From NCBI GenBank assembly GCA_030159235.1, contig BSBG01000001.1, positions 248,001 to 312,000 on the forward strand: DNA of 64,000 bases, written 5' to 3'. A program made the position numbers and the translations under genes. The notes under the pieces were generated by a model. That model had not been told where the DNA came from, made no database searches, and saw only the letters and a program-made list of their open reading frames with translations. This DNA is from Bacillus safensis (GTDB taxonomy: Bacteria; Bacillota; Bacilli; Bacillales; Bacillaceae). Positions 36,899 through 47,009 of the stretch are shown here, piece by piece (the first letter of the stretch is position 1; the number at the start of each line of letters is the position of its first letter).

Positions 36899-38392
36899 TT
36901 ATCTAAAATAACCTGATACGCCGCTTGAAATGCCTGACGCTAATCGATCTTTATACGTAGCAGATTTCAAGATGTTTGAATCAACTGGACTGGATACAAA
37001 ACCAGTTTCTAAAAGAACACTCGGCATCTTAGAATATTTAATGACGTAGAAGCCAGCTGTTTTCACACCACGGTCTCTTGTACCTAGTGAACTGACCATT
37101 TTAGGCTGGATGTTTTGCGCCAGCTTCAGGCTGTTTGCAGCCGCATATGTTTTATCATAATACGTTTCTGTTCCATTTGCACTGCTGTTATCATTTGAGT
37201 TCGCATGGACACTAATGAAGATATCAGCTTTCGCGTTTGCACCTTTGCTGACTCGTGTTTGAAGACTGTCAAATGTGTCTGATGTTCTTGACATGGTAGT
37301 GAGTGCACCTGCATTTTTCAATTTAGTGTTGACTCTCTTCGCTACATCTAAATTTAAATTTTTCTCATAAAGACCATATCCTACAGCACCAGAATCATGA
37401 GCGCCGTGTCCTGGATCAAGAAATACAGTTTTACCTACAACCGGATTCTTTAATTGAGATGCTACAGTATTGGTGACTGTCGCAGAATTTCCTACCACTG
37501 TAAACTTCGAAATGTTTTTACTGCCAATAATGGATCTAGTATGAACTGGTAAGGTTTTCTCATTTGTTAATAAAAGAGCCTTCTTTTCTTTAGCTGCAAT
37601 TCCAGCTGCTGCTGGTGCAGAGGCATACCCAAAGCCTCTGGCAACATACGTATTGCTCGTACTTAGATTATACTTATTTACAATCTTTGCAGCAATATCA
37701 TAGCGATTGGCACCCTTTATTCTCGTTGGTGACTTTAGCTTGCTGTATGCTGCTTTGGTGACATATGTTTCGCCACCAATCACAATTGTCTGCTTAATTT
37801 TACTAGATCTTGCGAAAGATGAAATTTCAGAACGAAGTCCCTTTTTATCTGTATATAGAATTGGGAAACCTTTCTGTGCAGCATATGGTGCAATTGCAAT
37901 CCCATGCGCATATGAATGACCTTCTACAACCACTACACCAGCAGGACTTTTCATTTGCTTTGCAATATTCGTAGAAATTTCATATCTGTTCTTTCCAGTA
38001 ATTCGTTTTGTTGAAATCCCTAGTTTTTTCACTTGATTGATTACATTATTAGAAACACTTGCTGTCGTACCAATTGCAATTACATTTTTCGCTTTTAAAG
38101 ACGTTAATCCTTTCTTCGTTTCTGACGAAAGGTTTTTACTATTTGTAAATAGAACTGGGGCATTATGTTGATAAGCTAAAGGGACAGCTGCAGTGGCATC
38201 AGCATAAGCTTTCTTCCCTATTAACACAACAGTATTAGCTGTTCCCCAACCTTTTTTCGCCACATTGACAGATAAAGAATAACGATTGCCTCCATCTATT
38301 CGTGATACAGAATTGTCCGCTGAAGCTGTTGGAACAATAACGAAAATGGCGATGAGGCTGAGGATGGCTGTTTTCATGATTGAGCGCATCAT
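36899..38392 (-). CDS. lytC: N-acetylmuramoyl-L-alanine amidase LytC
   Basis: A 497-aa major autolysin that cuts the bond between muramic acid and the stem peptide. A signal peptide (about 1-25) is followed by three cell-wall-binding type 2 repeats (about 30-310, each with a GxNRY-like motif) and a C-terminal Amidase_3 domain. The zinc and catalytic residues are in DPGHGAHDSGAVG, SVHANSND and LLETGF. GGGAGG precedes two adjacent ATG codons. It follows lytB by 20 bases. Confidence 0.96.
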   Translation of the reverse strand: MMRSIMKTAILSLIAIFVIVPTASADNSVSRIDGGNRYSLSVNVAKKGWGTANTVVLIGKKAYADATAAVPLAYQHNAPVLFTNSKNLSSETKKGLTSLKAKNVIAIGTTASVSNNVINQVKKLGISTKRITGKNRYEISTNIAKQMKSPAGVVVVEGHSYAHGIAIAPYAAQKGFPILYTDKKGLRSEISSFARSSKIKQTIVIGGETYVTKAAYSKLKSPTRIKGANRYDIAAKIVNKYNLSTSNTYVARGFGYASAPAAAGIAAKEKKALLLTNEKTLPVHTRSIIGSKNISKFTVVGNSATVTNTVASQLKNPVVGKTVFLDPGHGAHDSGAVGYGLYEKNLNLDVAKRVNTKLKNAGALTTMSRTSDTFDSLQTRVSKGANAKADIFISVHANSNDNSSANGTETYYDKTYAAANSLKLAQNIQPKMVSSLGTRDRGVKTAGFYVIKYSKMPSVLLETGFVSSPVDSNILKSATYKDRLASGISSGVSGYFR

Positions 38393-38412
38393 CTAAATCC
38401 TCCCTTAAACTT

Positions 38413-40521
38413 TTAATAGTTTGTTAGTTTTGTACCTGGATAGTAGAACGAGAGTATGGAAGAATATGAGTTTCCAGATTCAGCTCTAGCTTTGGCTCCA
38501 TATTGGCTCATGCCAATGCCGTGACCATACCCTTTACCTGAAATCGTGAAGTCATTTGTATTGTTTTTGACTGACGCAAACGTGCTTTTCACCTTTGTTG
38601 CGCCCATGACTGATCTAAACTCGGTCATCTTCATACTTGCCGTTGTGCTTTTGTTCACTGAATACGTGCCTGTTTTGTTTTTCAGATGGTATGTCAACTT
38701 GATCGATACCGTCTTAGCACGCTGGCCTTTTGTTTTTCCTGAAAACGTCAGGCTTGAGATGGATGCGATCTTCATATCAGATGCAGCTGTTTCTTTGTTT
38801 TTTAGCAGCCATGATTTGAGACCAGCAAGATCAGCTGCATTTGTCTCTTTTGCCTTAGACCACTGGGATGCTGCTGTACTAGCAGTCAATGTCGTTCCTA
38901 GTTGTTTTTTAGAGAGTTTCAGTGTCCATGTATTGACCGGATCTTTTGGATCCTTTTTAGCCACTAAGTAAGGCAGTGCATTTGCCCATACTTCTTCACT
39001 TGCCTCTGTATAGCCGCCATTACTAGAGTAATAGGTTGCTGAAATAAGCTGATTGTTGTATTTCAGAACCTTTCCTTTTGTGGCATCGACAGCTTTTGTC
39101 GAATTTGTGTACCAGTTATATCCTCCATAAACTTGGAAGGCTGTTGTATCAGGCACGACTTTACCAATACTATTCACCGAATACGTTCTAGCGGCAACCG
39201 CCTGCGCTTTTAACGCTTCAACATGCCAACTTGCAGGCATTTCATTTGGTACGACACCTTTTAGATAGTCTTCAAATGGAATATTCTCGAGAGTCGGCCT
39301 GATATACCCTGATTCAATTGCAAAGTTTACGCTGCCTAAATAAGGATTCCCTGCAATTTGAAGGACATTTTTCGTTGAATATTTCTCAGGAACAACTCTT
39401 ACTGTGTTATACGTTTTGATACCTTTTAATGAAATTTTTCCGTTAGAAATATTCAATTGGTAGTTTTGATTTTTTTTCAGATAGACTTGTTTGGCTAATG
39501 AATTTTTTAGTGTATCTGAAAGCACACTTGAACTGCCTGCAATATGATATGTATGTGTGCCGTTTTCTTTCAAAAGCTTCTTTAAAGATGAAGAGATAGA
39601 ATCTTTTTTCACATAAATCATAGAACGATTGTTTTTCGCAGCTAAAAGTGACATAGGGATTGCATATTTAAAGCTCGAACCTTTGGCAATGTAGACTTTA
39701 TCTACGTTTAAATTCAATTTTTTAATGATATTTACTGAAAGTTCATAACGATTTTCACCACTGATTCTTGTCACTTGTGATGTCTTTTTTAATTGTTTTT
39801 CAACTTTTTCACTAATACTTTTAGTACTTCCTACAACAATTACCTTACTAGGGATCTTATAAGATGGCAGCGAACTTTTCTTCGTTAATAGGATTGGATA
39901 CCCTTTTCTAGCTGCATAAGAGATCATGGACGTCCCATTCATAAAAGAAGCCCCACCAGCAACAATTGCCTGCTTATAGCTCCCCATCTCTTTGGCTATT
40001 TTTTGGGATATTTCAAATTTATCTTTTCCACTTATTCTTTTAATCTTCCCGTACTTTTTTAAGGCTTTCTCAGTGGTTGACGAAATACTTTTTGTATTCC
40101 CAATGATTAAGATGTTATCGGGTTTCATTTTTTTAATTTGGTTCTCAGTTGCTTTTGTTAGCTTCGCAGCACCAGAATATAGAATCGGTGCATTTAATTT
40201 GTAAGCCAATGGAGAAACGGTCATTGCATGATCAAAAGCATCCTTATTTACAACGACGATAGTTGAAGGATTCTTCCACCCTGCAGATGCAATACTGTTG
40301 GCTACTTCGTATCTATTTTTGCCGTCATATCTTTTCGTCACAGCAACATTTGATCCTGATAGCTTGTATTCCCCAGTTGTTGAGAGATCCATGCTTGTTT
40401 TGTTTCCGATATAATTAGACAATTTTACCGAAATTGTCGAACTGGCCATGGCAGACTGAAGGGGTGCAACTAGTAGAGTCAGTGTTATTAGGACAATAAG
40501 TGTAATGCCTGTTTTCTTCAA
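38413..40521 (-). CDS. lytB: Amidase modifier protein LytB
   Basis: A 702-aa secreted protein that stimulates LytC. A signal peptide (about 1-27) is followed by three cell-wall-binding type 2 repeats (about 60-345) and a SpoIID/LytB domain. The latter shows IPFEDYLKGVVPNEMPASWHVEALKAQAVAARTY and, near the C-terminus, ISGKGYGHGIGMSQYGA. The length matches B. subtilis LytB closely. Second gene of the lytABC operon. Confidence 0.95.
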   Translation of the reverse strand: MKKTGITLIVLITLTLLVAPLQSAMASSTISVKLSNYIGNKTSMDLSTTGEYKLSGSNVAVTKRYDGKNRYEVANSIASAGWKNPSTIVVVNKDAFDHAMTVSPLAYKLNAPILYSGAAKLTKATENQIKKMKPDNILIIGNTKSISSTTEKALKKYGKIKRISGKDKFEISQKIAKEMGSYKQAIVAGGASFMNGTSMISYAARKGYPILLTKKSSLPSYKIPSKVIVVGSTKSISEKVEKQLKKTSQVTRISGENRYELSVNIIKKLNLNVDKVYIAKGSSFKYAIPMSLLAAKNNRSMIYVKKDSISSSLKKLLKENGTHTYHIAGSSSVLSDTLKNSLAKQVYLKKNQNYQLNISNGKISLKGIKTYNTVRVVPEKYSTKNVLQIAGNPYLGSVNFAIESGYIRPTLENIPFEDYLKGVVPNEMPASWHVEALKAQAVAARTYSVNSIGKVVPDTTAFQVYGGYNWYTNSTKAVDATKGKVLKYNNQLISATYYSSNGGYTEASEEVWANALPYLVAKKDPKDPVNTWTLKLSKKQLGTTLTASTAASQWSKAKETNAADLAGLKSWLLKNKETAASDMKIASISSLTFSGKTKGQRAKTVSIKLTYHLKNKTGTYSVNKSTTASMKMTEFRSVMGATKVKSTFASVKNNTNDFTISGKGYGHGIGMSQYGAKARAESGNSYSSILSFYYPGTKLTNY

Positions 40522-40545
40522 TTTTGTTCATCCCGCCCATCTTTT

Positions 40546-40869
40546 TTACTTCTGTTTTTCAATCTTTTGAATTTCCTTTTGACCATTGTCATTAATAAAG
40601 TAAGAGATTTGTACTGTGTCTCCTGGTTTAAATTCATTTAACACATCTTTAAAATTATCCGTAAATTCATAGCTTAAGGTCGTATTCACTTTTTTCACTT
40701 CGACTGTATGTGCATCAGCCATTCCAATAAATTCAGCTTTTTCTTCCAGTACCTGAGGAGTTGAACTGCTTGTCTTGTTTTCTCCTGAGGACTGCTCAGC
40801 CGTTCCACATGCTGTGAGCATGATACCTAACAGCAGTATTAAGAACGGTAAAACGACGATTTTCTTCAT
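40546..40869 (-). CDS. lytA: Lipoprotein LytA
   Basis: A 107-aa lipoprotein with lipobox LTAC-G near residue 22 and a small domain (FIGMADAHTVEVKKVN...), the first gene of lytABC. In B. subtilis LytA is a membrane-bound lipoprotein of uncertain role, proposed to help LytC secretion. The ATG at 40869 follows GAGGTG at six bases, better than the GTG three codons earlier. A paralogue is encoded on the other side of lytC at 36.1 kb. Confidence 0.9.
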   Translation of the reverse strand: MKKIVVLPFLILLLGIMLTACGTAEQSSGENKTSSSTPQVLEEKAEFIGMADAHTVEVKKVNTTLSYEFTDNFKDVLNEFKPGDTVQISYFINDNGQKEIQKIEKQK

Positions 40870-40889
40870 TTTTTTCACCTCATGTCTTT

Positions 40890-40915
40890 GTATCGTCTTA
40901 TAACATATTATTTTA
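40890..40915 (-). promoter_or_regulatory. SigD promoter of lytABC
   Basis: On the minus strand TAAA (40912-40915), 14 bases and GACGATAC (40890-40897), six of eight matches to the SigD -10. B. subtilis lytABC is known to be SigD-dependent. Confidence 0.7.
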
Positions 40916-40989
40916 AGGTAAATTTAAGGTTTTTTGAAACCTTTTTTTTGTTACAGCGTCTATATCTAGGTTCAGAGTAAAAAAATAAC

Positions 40990-41018
40990 TTGTTTATCAA
41001 GATTCGTAAACCTATAAT
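40990..41018 (+). promoter_or_regulatory. Sigma-A promoter of tagU
   Basis: TTGTTT (40990-40995), 17 bases and TATAAT (41013-41018), 33 bases before the tagU start. It is divergent from the lytA promoter. Confidence 0.65.
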
Positions 41019-41051
41019 CATGGAAGAATCATAGAAAAGGTGAGGGACATT

Positions 41052-41972
41052 ATGAGAGCTGAGAGAAAAAGAAAGAAGAAGAAGGTTCTTTGGATTGTTT
41101 TATCGATTATTGGCTTATTCGTATTAGCAACTGGCGGATACGCGTATCATCTTTGGAACACAGCAGCATCGACTGTCGCAGGCATTCAGGAGAATTTAAA
41201 GAAGTCAGATAAGCGTGACAAAGATGTCGATTTAAATAAGAAAGACCCTATTTCGATTTTAGTCATGGGTGTCGACGAACGAAAAAATGACCGAGGCCGT
41301 GCAGATACATTAATATACATGACAGTGAATCCGAAAACCAAAACGACCGAGATGGTGAGCATCCCGCGTGATACGTATACAAAAATTGTCGGAAAAGGCA
41401 CAATGGATAAAATCAACCACTCCTATGCATTCGGCGGCACACAAATGGCTGCAGATACTGTGGAGGAACTACTTGATGTACCTGTTGATTACTTTGTCAA
41501 AGTCAACATGGAGAGCTTTAAGGATATCGTTGATACACTTGGCGGTATTACGGTAAATAGTACGTTTGCATTTAGCTATGATGGTCATTCATTTGGTACA
41601 GGAGAGATTAACCTGAATGGGGATCAAGCCCTTGCCTATACAAGAATGAGAAAACAAGATCCGAAGGGTGACTTCGGACGTCAGCAAAGACAGCGTCAGG
41701 TCATTGAAGGCATCATTGCAAAAGGTGCCAACATTTCATCTATTACGAAATTCGGCGATATGTTCAAAGTTGTGGAAAACAATATGAAGACGAACATGTC
41801 ATTTGACGATATGTGGACGATGATGAATGATTATCGTGATGCAAGACAGCATGTAAAGCAGCATGAGCTGAAAGGGTCAGGCACACGTATCAACAACATT
41901 TATTACTACCAGCTTGATGACAGCAGTCTTGCGAATGTGAAGAAGGAATTGAAGGAAAGTTTGGAGCAGTAA
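41052..41972 (+). CDS. tagU: LCP family wall-polymer ligase TagU (LytR)
   Basis: A 306-aa LytR-CpsA-Psr enzyme, divergent from lytABC exactly as in B. subtilis, and the same length. A basic N-terminus and one membrane segment (about 11-32) precede the catalytic domain with ISILVMGVDERKNDRGRADTL, SIPRDTYTKI and LAYTRMRKQDPKGDFGR. It should attach teichoic acid or other lipid-linked glycans to muramic acid. The ATG at 41052 follows AGGTGAGG. Confidence 0.94.
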   Translation: MRAERKRKKKKVLWIVLSIIGLFVLATGGYAYHLWNTAASTVAGIQENLKKSDKRDKDVDLNKKDPISILVMGVDERKNDRGRADTLIYMTVNPKTKTTEMVSIPRDTYTKIVGKGTMDKINHSYAFGGTQMAADTVEELLDVPVDYFVKVNMESFKDIVDTLGGITVNSTFAFSYDGHSFGTGEINLNGDQALAYTRMRKQDPKGDFGRQQRQRQVIEGIIAKGANISSITKFGDMFKVVENNMKTNMSFDDMWTMMNDYRDARQHVKQHELKGSGTRINNIYYYQLDDSSLANVKKELKESLEQ

Positions 41973-42008
41973 AAAAAGAAGACTACATTTCTGTAGTCTT
42001 CTTTTTTA
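41971..42008. terminator. Bidirectional terminator between tagU and mnaA
   Basis: AAGAAGACTACA/TGTAGTCTTCTT with A- and T-runs on both sides serves the two convergent genes. Confidence 0.88.
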
Positions 42009-43145
42009 TGATTGAAATGGAACTGGTTTTTGTTCACTTAATCCAAAACGATGAAGAAGTTCTTCGACAATTCGTTTTGACGCTTGTCCATCACCATAAG
42101 GATTAGACGCCTTCGACATGTTGTCGTACTCTTTCTGATCTACTAGTAGCTCTTTTGCCATGTTATAAATGGTCTCTTCATCTGTACCTGCAAGCTTAAG
42201 TGTCCCAGCTTTCACGCCTTCAGGACGTTCTGTTGTATCACGTAGCACCAATACTGGCTTTCCAAGAGAAGGTGCCTCCTCTTGCACCCCGCCAGAATCC
42301 GTTAAGATAAAGTGTGAAGCAGCAGCGAAGTTATGGAAATCAACAACTTCAAGCGGTTCAATTAAGTGCACACGATCGAGATCACTGAACTCTGTCTGAG
42401 CCGCATCACGAACGGCAGGATTTAAATGTACAGGGTATACAACCTGAACATCTTCAAACTCTTCTACCACACGTCTAATCGCTCTAAACATGTTTTTCAT
42501 CGGCTGGCCAAGATTCTCCCTGCGATGAGCCGTTAACAAGATCATTTTATCTGTACCTATTTTCTCTAAAATAGGGTGTTCATACTGCTCTGTAACCGTT
42601 GTTTGCAATGCATCAATCGCCGTATTCCCTGTCACACAAATGGTCTCTTCTTTTTTATTTTCAATTAAAAGATTCTGCTTTGCCTCATTTGTAGGAGCAA
42701 AATGAATATCAGCAATAGTGCCAGTCATTTGTCGGTTCAATTCCTCTGGGAACGGTGAGTACTTATTATGTGTTCTTAAACCCGCTTCAACATGACCGAC
42801 TGAAATTTGATGATAAAATGCGGCCAGGCTTCCTGCAAAGGTTGTTGTTGTATCTCCATGAACTAGCACAATATCAGGTTTTTCCTCTTGGAATAATTCA
42901 TCTAGTTTCAATAGTGCATTTGATGTAATTTCAGATAATGTCTGGCGCTGCTTCATGATGTTTAAATCATGATCTGGCGTAATAGAAAAAGCCTCAAGGA
43001 CTTGATCAAGCATTTCTCTATGCTGAGCTGTTACAGTAACAATCGAATTTATCTGTGGATGTTTATTCAGTTCAAGGACAAGTGGTGCCATTTTAATTGC
43101 TTCAGGTCTAGTACCGAAAATAGTCATTACATTTAGTTTTTTCAC
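42006..43145 (-). CDS. mnaA: UDP-N-acetylglucosamine 2-epimerase MnaA
   Basis: A 379-aa non-hydrolysing epimerase converting UDP-GlcNAc to UDP-ManNAc, the donor used by TagA for the teichoic acid linkage unit. Motifs FGTRPEAIKMAPLV, HGDTTTTFAGSLAAF, GHVEAGLRT, LTAHRRENLG and TDSGGVQEEAPSLGKP are all present. The GTG at 43145 has AAAGAGG nine bases upstream; the frame start at 43190 has none. With the UDP-ManNAc dehydrogenase at 47 kb it would also feed UDP-ManNAcA synthesis. Confidence 0.96.
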   Translation of the reverse strand: MKKLNVMTIFGTRPEAIKMAPLVLELNKHPQINSIVTVTAQHREMLDQVLEAFSITPDHDLNIMKQRQTLSEITSNALLKLDELFQEEKPDIVLVHGDTTTTFAGSLAAFYHQISVGHVEAGLRTHNKYSPFPEELNRQMTGTIADIHFAPTNEAKQNLLIENKKEETICVTGNTAIDALQTTVTEQYEHPILEKIGTDKMILLTAHRRENLGQPMKNMFRAIRRVVEEFEDVQVVYPVHLNPAVRDAAQTEFSDLDRVHLIEPLEVVDFHNFAAASHFILTDSGGVQEEAPSLGKPVLVLRDTTERPEGVKAGTLKLAGTDEETIYNMAKELLVDQKEYDNMSKASNPYGDGQASKRIVEELLHRFGLSEQKPVPFQS

Positions 43146-43414
43146 TTGTTTATGCCTCTTTCCTAGTATAGTACTTATAATTATACACAATTTGGAGGAT
43201 AAATTTAATGATATAAAAAAAGAAATTTACATTGAATTAACGTTAAATTTCTCTTTCCTTTACATTTAACATATAATATATAAATTATCTAAAAGTCATT
43301 TTAGTGAAATCATTTGTCTTTCCTATGATTTGTAAGTTACACTTTAAACAGACGATCAAGAACAAACGTTGAAATATGAAATCGGTTATCTATGTAAGGA
43401 AGGTGCAAAGTTCA

Positions 43415-44296
43415 TTGAAAAAAGTACGTAAAGCCATTATACCAGCTGCAGGTCTTGGGACTCGTTTCCTCCCTGCAACAAAAGCGATGCCTAAAGAAAT
43501 GCTCCCAATCGTTGATAAACCAACCATTCAATATATTATTGAAGAAGCTGTTGAATCAGGAATCGAAGACATTATTATCGTCACTGGAAAAGGAAAAAGA
43601 GCCATTGAAGATCATTTTGATTTCGCACCAGAGCTAGAGCGCAACCTTGAGGAAAAAGGAAAGAGCGAGCTTTTAGAAAAGGTGAGAAAATCCTCTAACA
43701 TTGCCGACATTCATTACATACGTCAAAAGGAGCCGAAAGGACTTGGGCACGCTGTTTGGTGCGCACGCAACTTTATCGGTGATGAGCCTTTTGCTGTTTT
43801 ATTAGGTGATGATATTGTTCAAGCTGAAACACCTGGGCTTCGCCAGCTGATGGATGAATATGAAAAAACTCTTTCATCTGTGATTGGGGTTCAGCAGGTA
43901 GCAGACAGCGATACGCATCGCTATGGGATTATCGACCCTCTTACACAAGAAGGACGCCGCTATCAGGTGAAAAACTTTGTTGAAAAGCCGCCGCAAGGAA
44001 CAGCACCATCGAATCTTGCCATCTTAGGGCGCTACATTTTCACACCGGAGATCTTTATGTACCTCGATCAGCAAGAGATTGGTGCAGGCGGAGAAATTCA
44101 ACTGACAGATGCCATTCAAAAGCTGAATGACATCCAGCGTGTATTTGCCTATGATTTCGAAGGAAAACGATACGATGTCGGCGAGAAGCAAGGCTTTATT
44201 GAAACGACTCTTGAGTTTGCCCTTCAGGATGAAGAATTGAAAAAGAAACTCATTCCATTTATGAAACAGCTTCTCGAAAAAGAAGAAGCGAATTAA
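43415..44296 (+). CDS. gtaB: UTP-glucose-1-phosphate uridylyltransferase GtaB
   Basis: A 293-aa enzyme that makes UDP-glucose from UTP and glucose-1-phosphate, feeding teichoic acid glucosylation, glycolipids and, through TuaD, UDP-glucuronate. The nucleotide-binding motif [21 protein letters not shown] and [23 protein letters not shown] are intact. The TTG at 43415 has AAGGTG nine bases upstream and gives the family N-terminus; the open frame begins 13 codons earlier without a binding site. Confidence 0.96.
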   Translation: MKKVRKAIIPAAGLGTRFLPATKAMPKEMLPIVDKPTIQYIIEEAVESGIEDIIIVTGKGKRAIEDHFDFAPELERNLEEKGKSELLEKVRKSSNIADIHYIRQKEPKGLGHAVWCARNFIGDEPFAVLLGDDIVQAETPGLRQLMDEYEKTLSSVIGVQQVADSDTHRYGIIDPLTQEGRRYQVKNFVEKPPQGTAPSNLAILGRYIFTPEIFMYLDQQEIGAGGEIQLTDAIQKLNDIQRVFAYDFEGKRYDVGEKQGFIETTLEFALQDEELKKKLIPFMKQLLEKEEAN

Positions 44297-44329
44297 AAAA
44301 GCTGCCGGCATCGGCAGCTTTTTATTTGA
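44295..44329. terminator. Bidirectional terminator between gtaB and tagH
   Basis: AAAAAAGCTGCCG/CGGCAGCTTTTT is a near-perfect palindrome with U-tracts in both directions. Confidence 0.88.
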
Positions 44330-45920
44330 TCACTGAAATAGTGAGCGTATGCAGTTCATTATCTATGACAAAGAGATGATTTTCGCCTTTTACTGCGAAT
44401 TTCGTTTGTTTCTCATTCATCCAGACATTCTGTTCTGTCAGCCCAAGTGTGGAAGGAGAAATTGACATGATCTCACGGAATATGATCGCATTCGCCTGTC
44501 CATTTTGAATCACATAATCCGTTTTCTCAGTGGTCAAACGCTCGATTGTATCACCTTGTTCACTTTTAACCGAACTGAGCGATTGCATTCTTTGCTTAAG
44601 CACAGACTCTTCTTTTCCAAGGAAGGAAAGTAAATACTCATACGAACCTGCCGATGCAGGCGATACATAGGAATTAAACTGTCCTGATCCAATGGATAAT
44701 GGCTTCAATTCATCTGAAATTTGAAGAGCATCTGGCTTCACAAAATACGTCCCTGTAGCTGTTTTAATTTGAACGGTTTTTTTATTTTTCCCTACAGCTT
44801 GTACTTCTTGTCCAAACGATAACGTGACGTCTACCTTTTTCTTCATGGCTTGGTCTTTATAGACTGTTATTGGATCTTCCACAACAATACCTTGTTGATC
44901 AACCTTTTTTAGAGACGTATCCTTCGGCTTAGAACTTGTGGTCTGGGGCACTTCTGTTTTATTTAACGTAATAGCACCAAAGGTGGCCAGCGTTCGAAGA
45001 GGGCGATCTGAAAACATCGAAAGGGCAAGTAAAATCGTCAAGGCTGTAACAAGTGTCACTTGAAATGCAGGACCAAAAAATGAACGTTTCTGTCCACTTT
45101 CTTTATAACGAGTGACTTTTTCTGCCTTGTGTACTCCTTTTCGGCCTTCTTTCTGTTCCATTTGGTATTCTTGTTTCTCTTTCTTAGAGAGCTTGTTGAA
45201 CCAATTCACAAACTCTTTGTATTCTTCTACCACCTTATCCGTAGCATCAAACATACGAAGTTCACCATAATGCATCCATGCAACTCGATCGCAAATTTTT
45301 TGAATTTGACCAATGGAATGACTAACAAAAAAGATCGTCTTCCCTTGCTCTTTGAACTCTGTAATTCGATCCACACATTTTTGATAGAAGGTTTGGTCTC
45401 CAACAGACAATGCTTCATCAATAATGAGAATATCTGGATCGATATACGCTGAAATGGCAAAGCCAAGACGTGATTTCATTCCACTTGAATAACTCTTTAC
45501 AGGCTGATCAATAAAGTCACCAATATCCGCAAATTCTACGATTTTATCATAAAGGTCGTCTATCTCCTTATTCGTCAGCCCCATCATTAAGCACTTTAGA
45601 CGAATGTTATCTTTCCCGCTTAATTGGTTGTTCAGCCCCGCCGCAATGGCAATTAACGAAGGCTGTCCGTCCATATCAATGTCACCGCTTGTTGGTGGTA
45701 TGATTTTCGCCAGAAGGTTCGACATTGTTGATTTTCCAGAACCATTGATCCCTACAAAACCAATTGTCTCACCTTCATATACGTCAAAGGAAACGCTACG
45801 AACAGCAAAGAAACCTTTATTATTTTTATTAGGAAAAAACAGCCCTTTGATTTTATCCGACTGCTTTTTATATAGAAAATACTGCTTGGATACGTTTCGA
45901 AACGAAACCTTTAGTTTCAT
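44322..45920 (-). CDS. tagH: Teichoic acid ABC exporter, ATP-binding subunit TagH
   Basis: A 532-aa protein. The N-terminal ABC ATPase (about 1-240) has Walker [10 protein letters not shown], signature [12 protein letters not shown] and Walker [11 protein letters not shown]. After a charged linker there is one membrane segment (about 280-300) and an external C-terminal part with SH3-like sequence ([26 protein letters not shown]). It pairs with TagG to move lipid-linked teichoic acid outwards. The length is close to B. subtilis TagH. tagG lies 19 bases upstream. Confidence 0.95.
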   Translation of the reverse strand: MKLKVSFRNVSKQYFLYKKQSDKIKGLFFPNKNNKGFFAVRSVSFDVYEGETIGFVGINGSGKSTMSNLLAKIIPPTSGDIDMDGQPSLIAIAAGLNNQLSGKDNIRLKCLMMGLTNKEIDDLYDKIVEFADIGDFIDQPVKSYSSGMKSRLGFAISAYIDPDILIIDEALSVGDQTFYQKCVDRITEFKEQGKTIFFVSHSIGQIQKICDRVAWMHYGELRMFDATDKVVEEYKEFVNWFNKLSKKEKQEYQMEQKEGRKGVHKAEKVTRYKESGQKRSFFGPAFQVTLVTALTILLALSMFSDRPLRTLATFGAITLNKTEVPQTTSSKPKDTSLKKVDQQGIVVEDPITVYKDQAMKKKVDVTLSFGQEVQAVGKNKKTVQIKTATGTYFVKPDALQISDELKPLSIGSGQFNSYVSPASAGSYEYLLSFLGKEESVLKQRMQSLSSVKSEQGDTIERLTTEKTDYVIQNGQANAIIFREIMSISPSTLGLTEQNVWMNEKQTKFAVKGENHLFVIDNELHTLTISVIK

Positions 45921-45939
45921 CGTATAATCTCCTTACTTT

Positions 45940-46779
45940 TTAAAGAAAATCGACAAATTTATCCCTAAATTTCAAATGTAGCAATGAACCAACTATTAAA
46001 AGAAGAAGTGTAATTAGCCAAAAATAAAGCGTATATTTGACATCTTGAAAAAACCAATCTCCTTTAATAAAACTTTTCCTAAATCCATCAATAATATAAT
46101 ATAAGGGATTTAATTTTAGGGTAGTCGCAATCCATTCATACTTACCCGTGAATTTATCTCCAATATCCCATAAGATAGGCAACAAAAACATCAGCAGCCT
46201 TGTTAATGATTGTAATAATAGTTGATAATCTCGAACAAGTACACTAATTGTTGAATTAAATAAGCTGAAAGCAAACATAAACACAATCATGCAGATAAGG
46301 TAATAAATATATTGAATCCAATGGATATCCGGATATATGCCATTTGCTATGAGCATAATTACATAAATAGCCATCATTAAAAAATAGCTAAATAAATTTG
46401 AAGTAATGACTACTGAAGGCAGCGCGCTAATAGGAAAGTTCATTTTAGATACTAAATTAATGCGCTTAAAAACACTATTTGCACCCTCTGTAATAGTCGA
46501 GCTGATAAAAAACCATGGGATTAAACCAGCTAACATCCAAATGAGAAAAGGAATACTTACGTGAGAACCATCTGCCATTTCTGCGGTTCTTCCAGCCCCT
46601 CTGAGACCTAAACCGAACACAAACCAATAAGCCATAATTTGAATTAAAGGGTTCAGTAATTGCCACAGCACACCCAAATAATTCAATTGATATTTTGATT
46701 TTGTTTCATAAATAGACAGTCTAAAAATTAAAGTGGTAGAAGTGAACTGCTCTTTAAGAATTTTAAACATTGCATTCAT
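45940..46779 (-). CDS. tagG: Teichoic acid ABC exporter, permease TagG
   Basis: A 279-aa ABC-2 type permease with six hydrophobic segments and the family N-terminus ([30 protein letters not shown]). It forms the channel half of the TagGH exporter. AAGGAC lies before the ATG. The 230 bases upstream contain the terminator of the preceding operon; I see no confident promoter there. It is the nearest exporter to the glycan genes at 47-58 kb. Confidence 0.95.
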   Translation of the reverse strand: MNAMFKILKEQFTSTTLIFRLSIYETKSKYQLNYLGVLWQLLNPLIQIMAYWFVFGLGLRGAGRTAEMADGSHVSIPFLIWMLAGLIPWFFISSTITEGANSVFKRINLVSKMNFPISALPSVVITSNLFSYFLMMAIYVIMLIANGIYPDIHWIQYIYYLICMIVFMFAFSLFNSTISVLVRDYQLLLQSLTRLLMFLLPILWDIGDKFTGKYEWIATTLKLNPLYYIIDGFRKSFIKGDWFFQDVKYTLYFWLITLLLLIVGSLLHLKFRDKFVDFL

Positions 46780-46943
46780 AATAATCGTCCTTAAATTTAA
46801 TTATTGGCATATTCTATTTCAAAACACTGCTCTTAATTGTAACAGATTACAATGGAATTTTCACCTTAAACCAGATATCCTAGAGTCCTCAACCATAACC
46901 ATGCAGTCAATGCTGTTTAAAGAGTTTTAATTGGCTAATTAAA

Positions 46944-46975
46944 CAAAAAAGCTTATAGACAGTATCTACAAGCTC
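46944..46975 (-). terminator. Terminator of the 47-58 kb glycan operon
   Basis: On the minus strand AGCTTGTAGA-TACTG-TCTATAAGCT followed by TTTTTTG, 35 bases after the dehydrogenase stop codon. It separates this operon from tagGH. Confidence 0.8.
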
Positions 46976-47009
46976 AAGAATTTCATTTATTTTTCTCAGA
47001 ATACATTGC

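Noticed and set aside
46780..46943. Possible TTGAAA-N17-TAAATT promoter before tagG
   Set aside because: It would place the transcript start on the ribosome binding site; no better candidate was found, so no promoter is listed.
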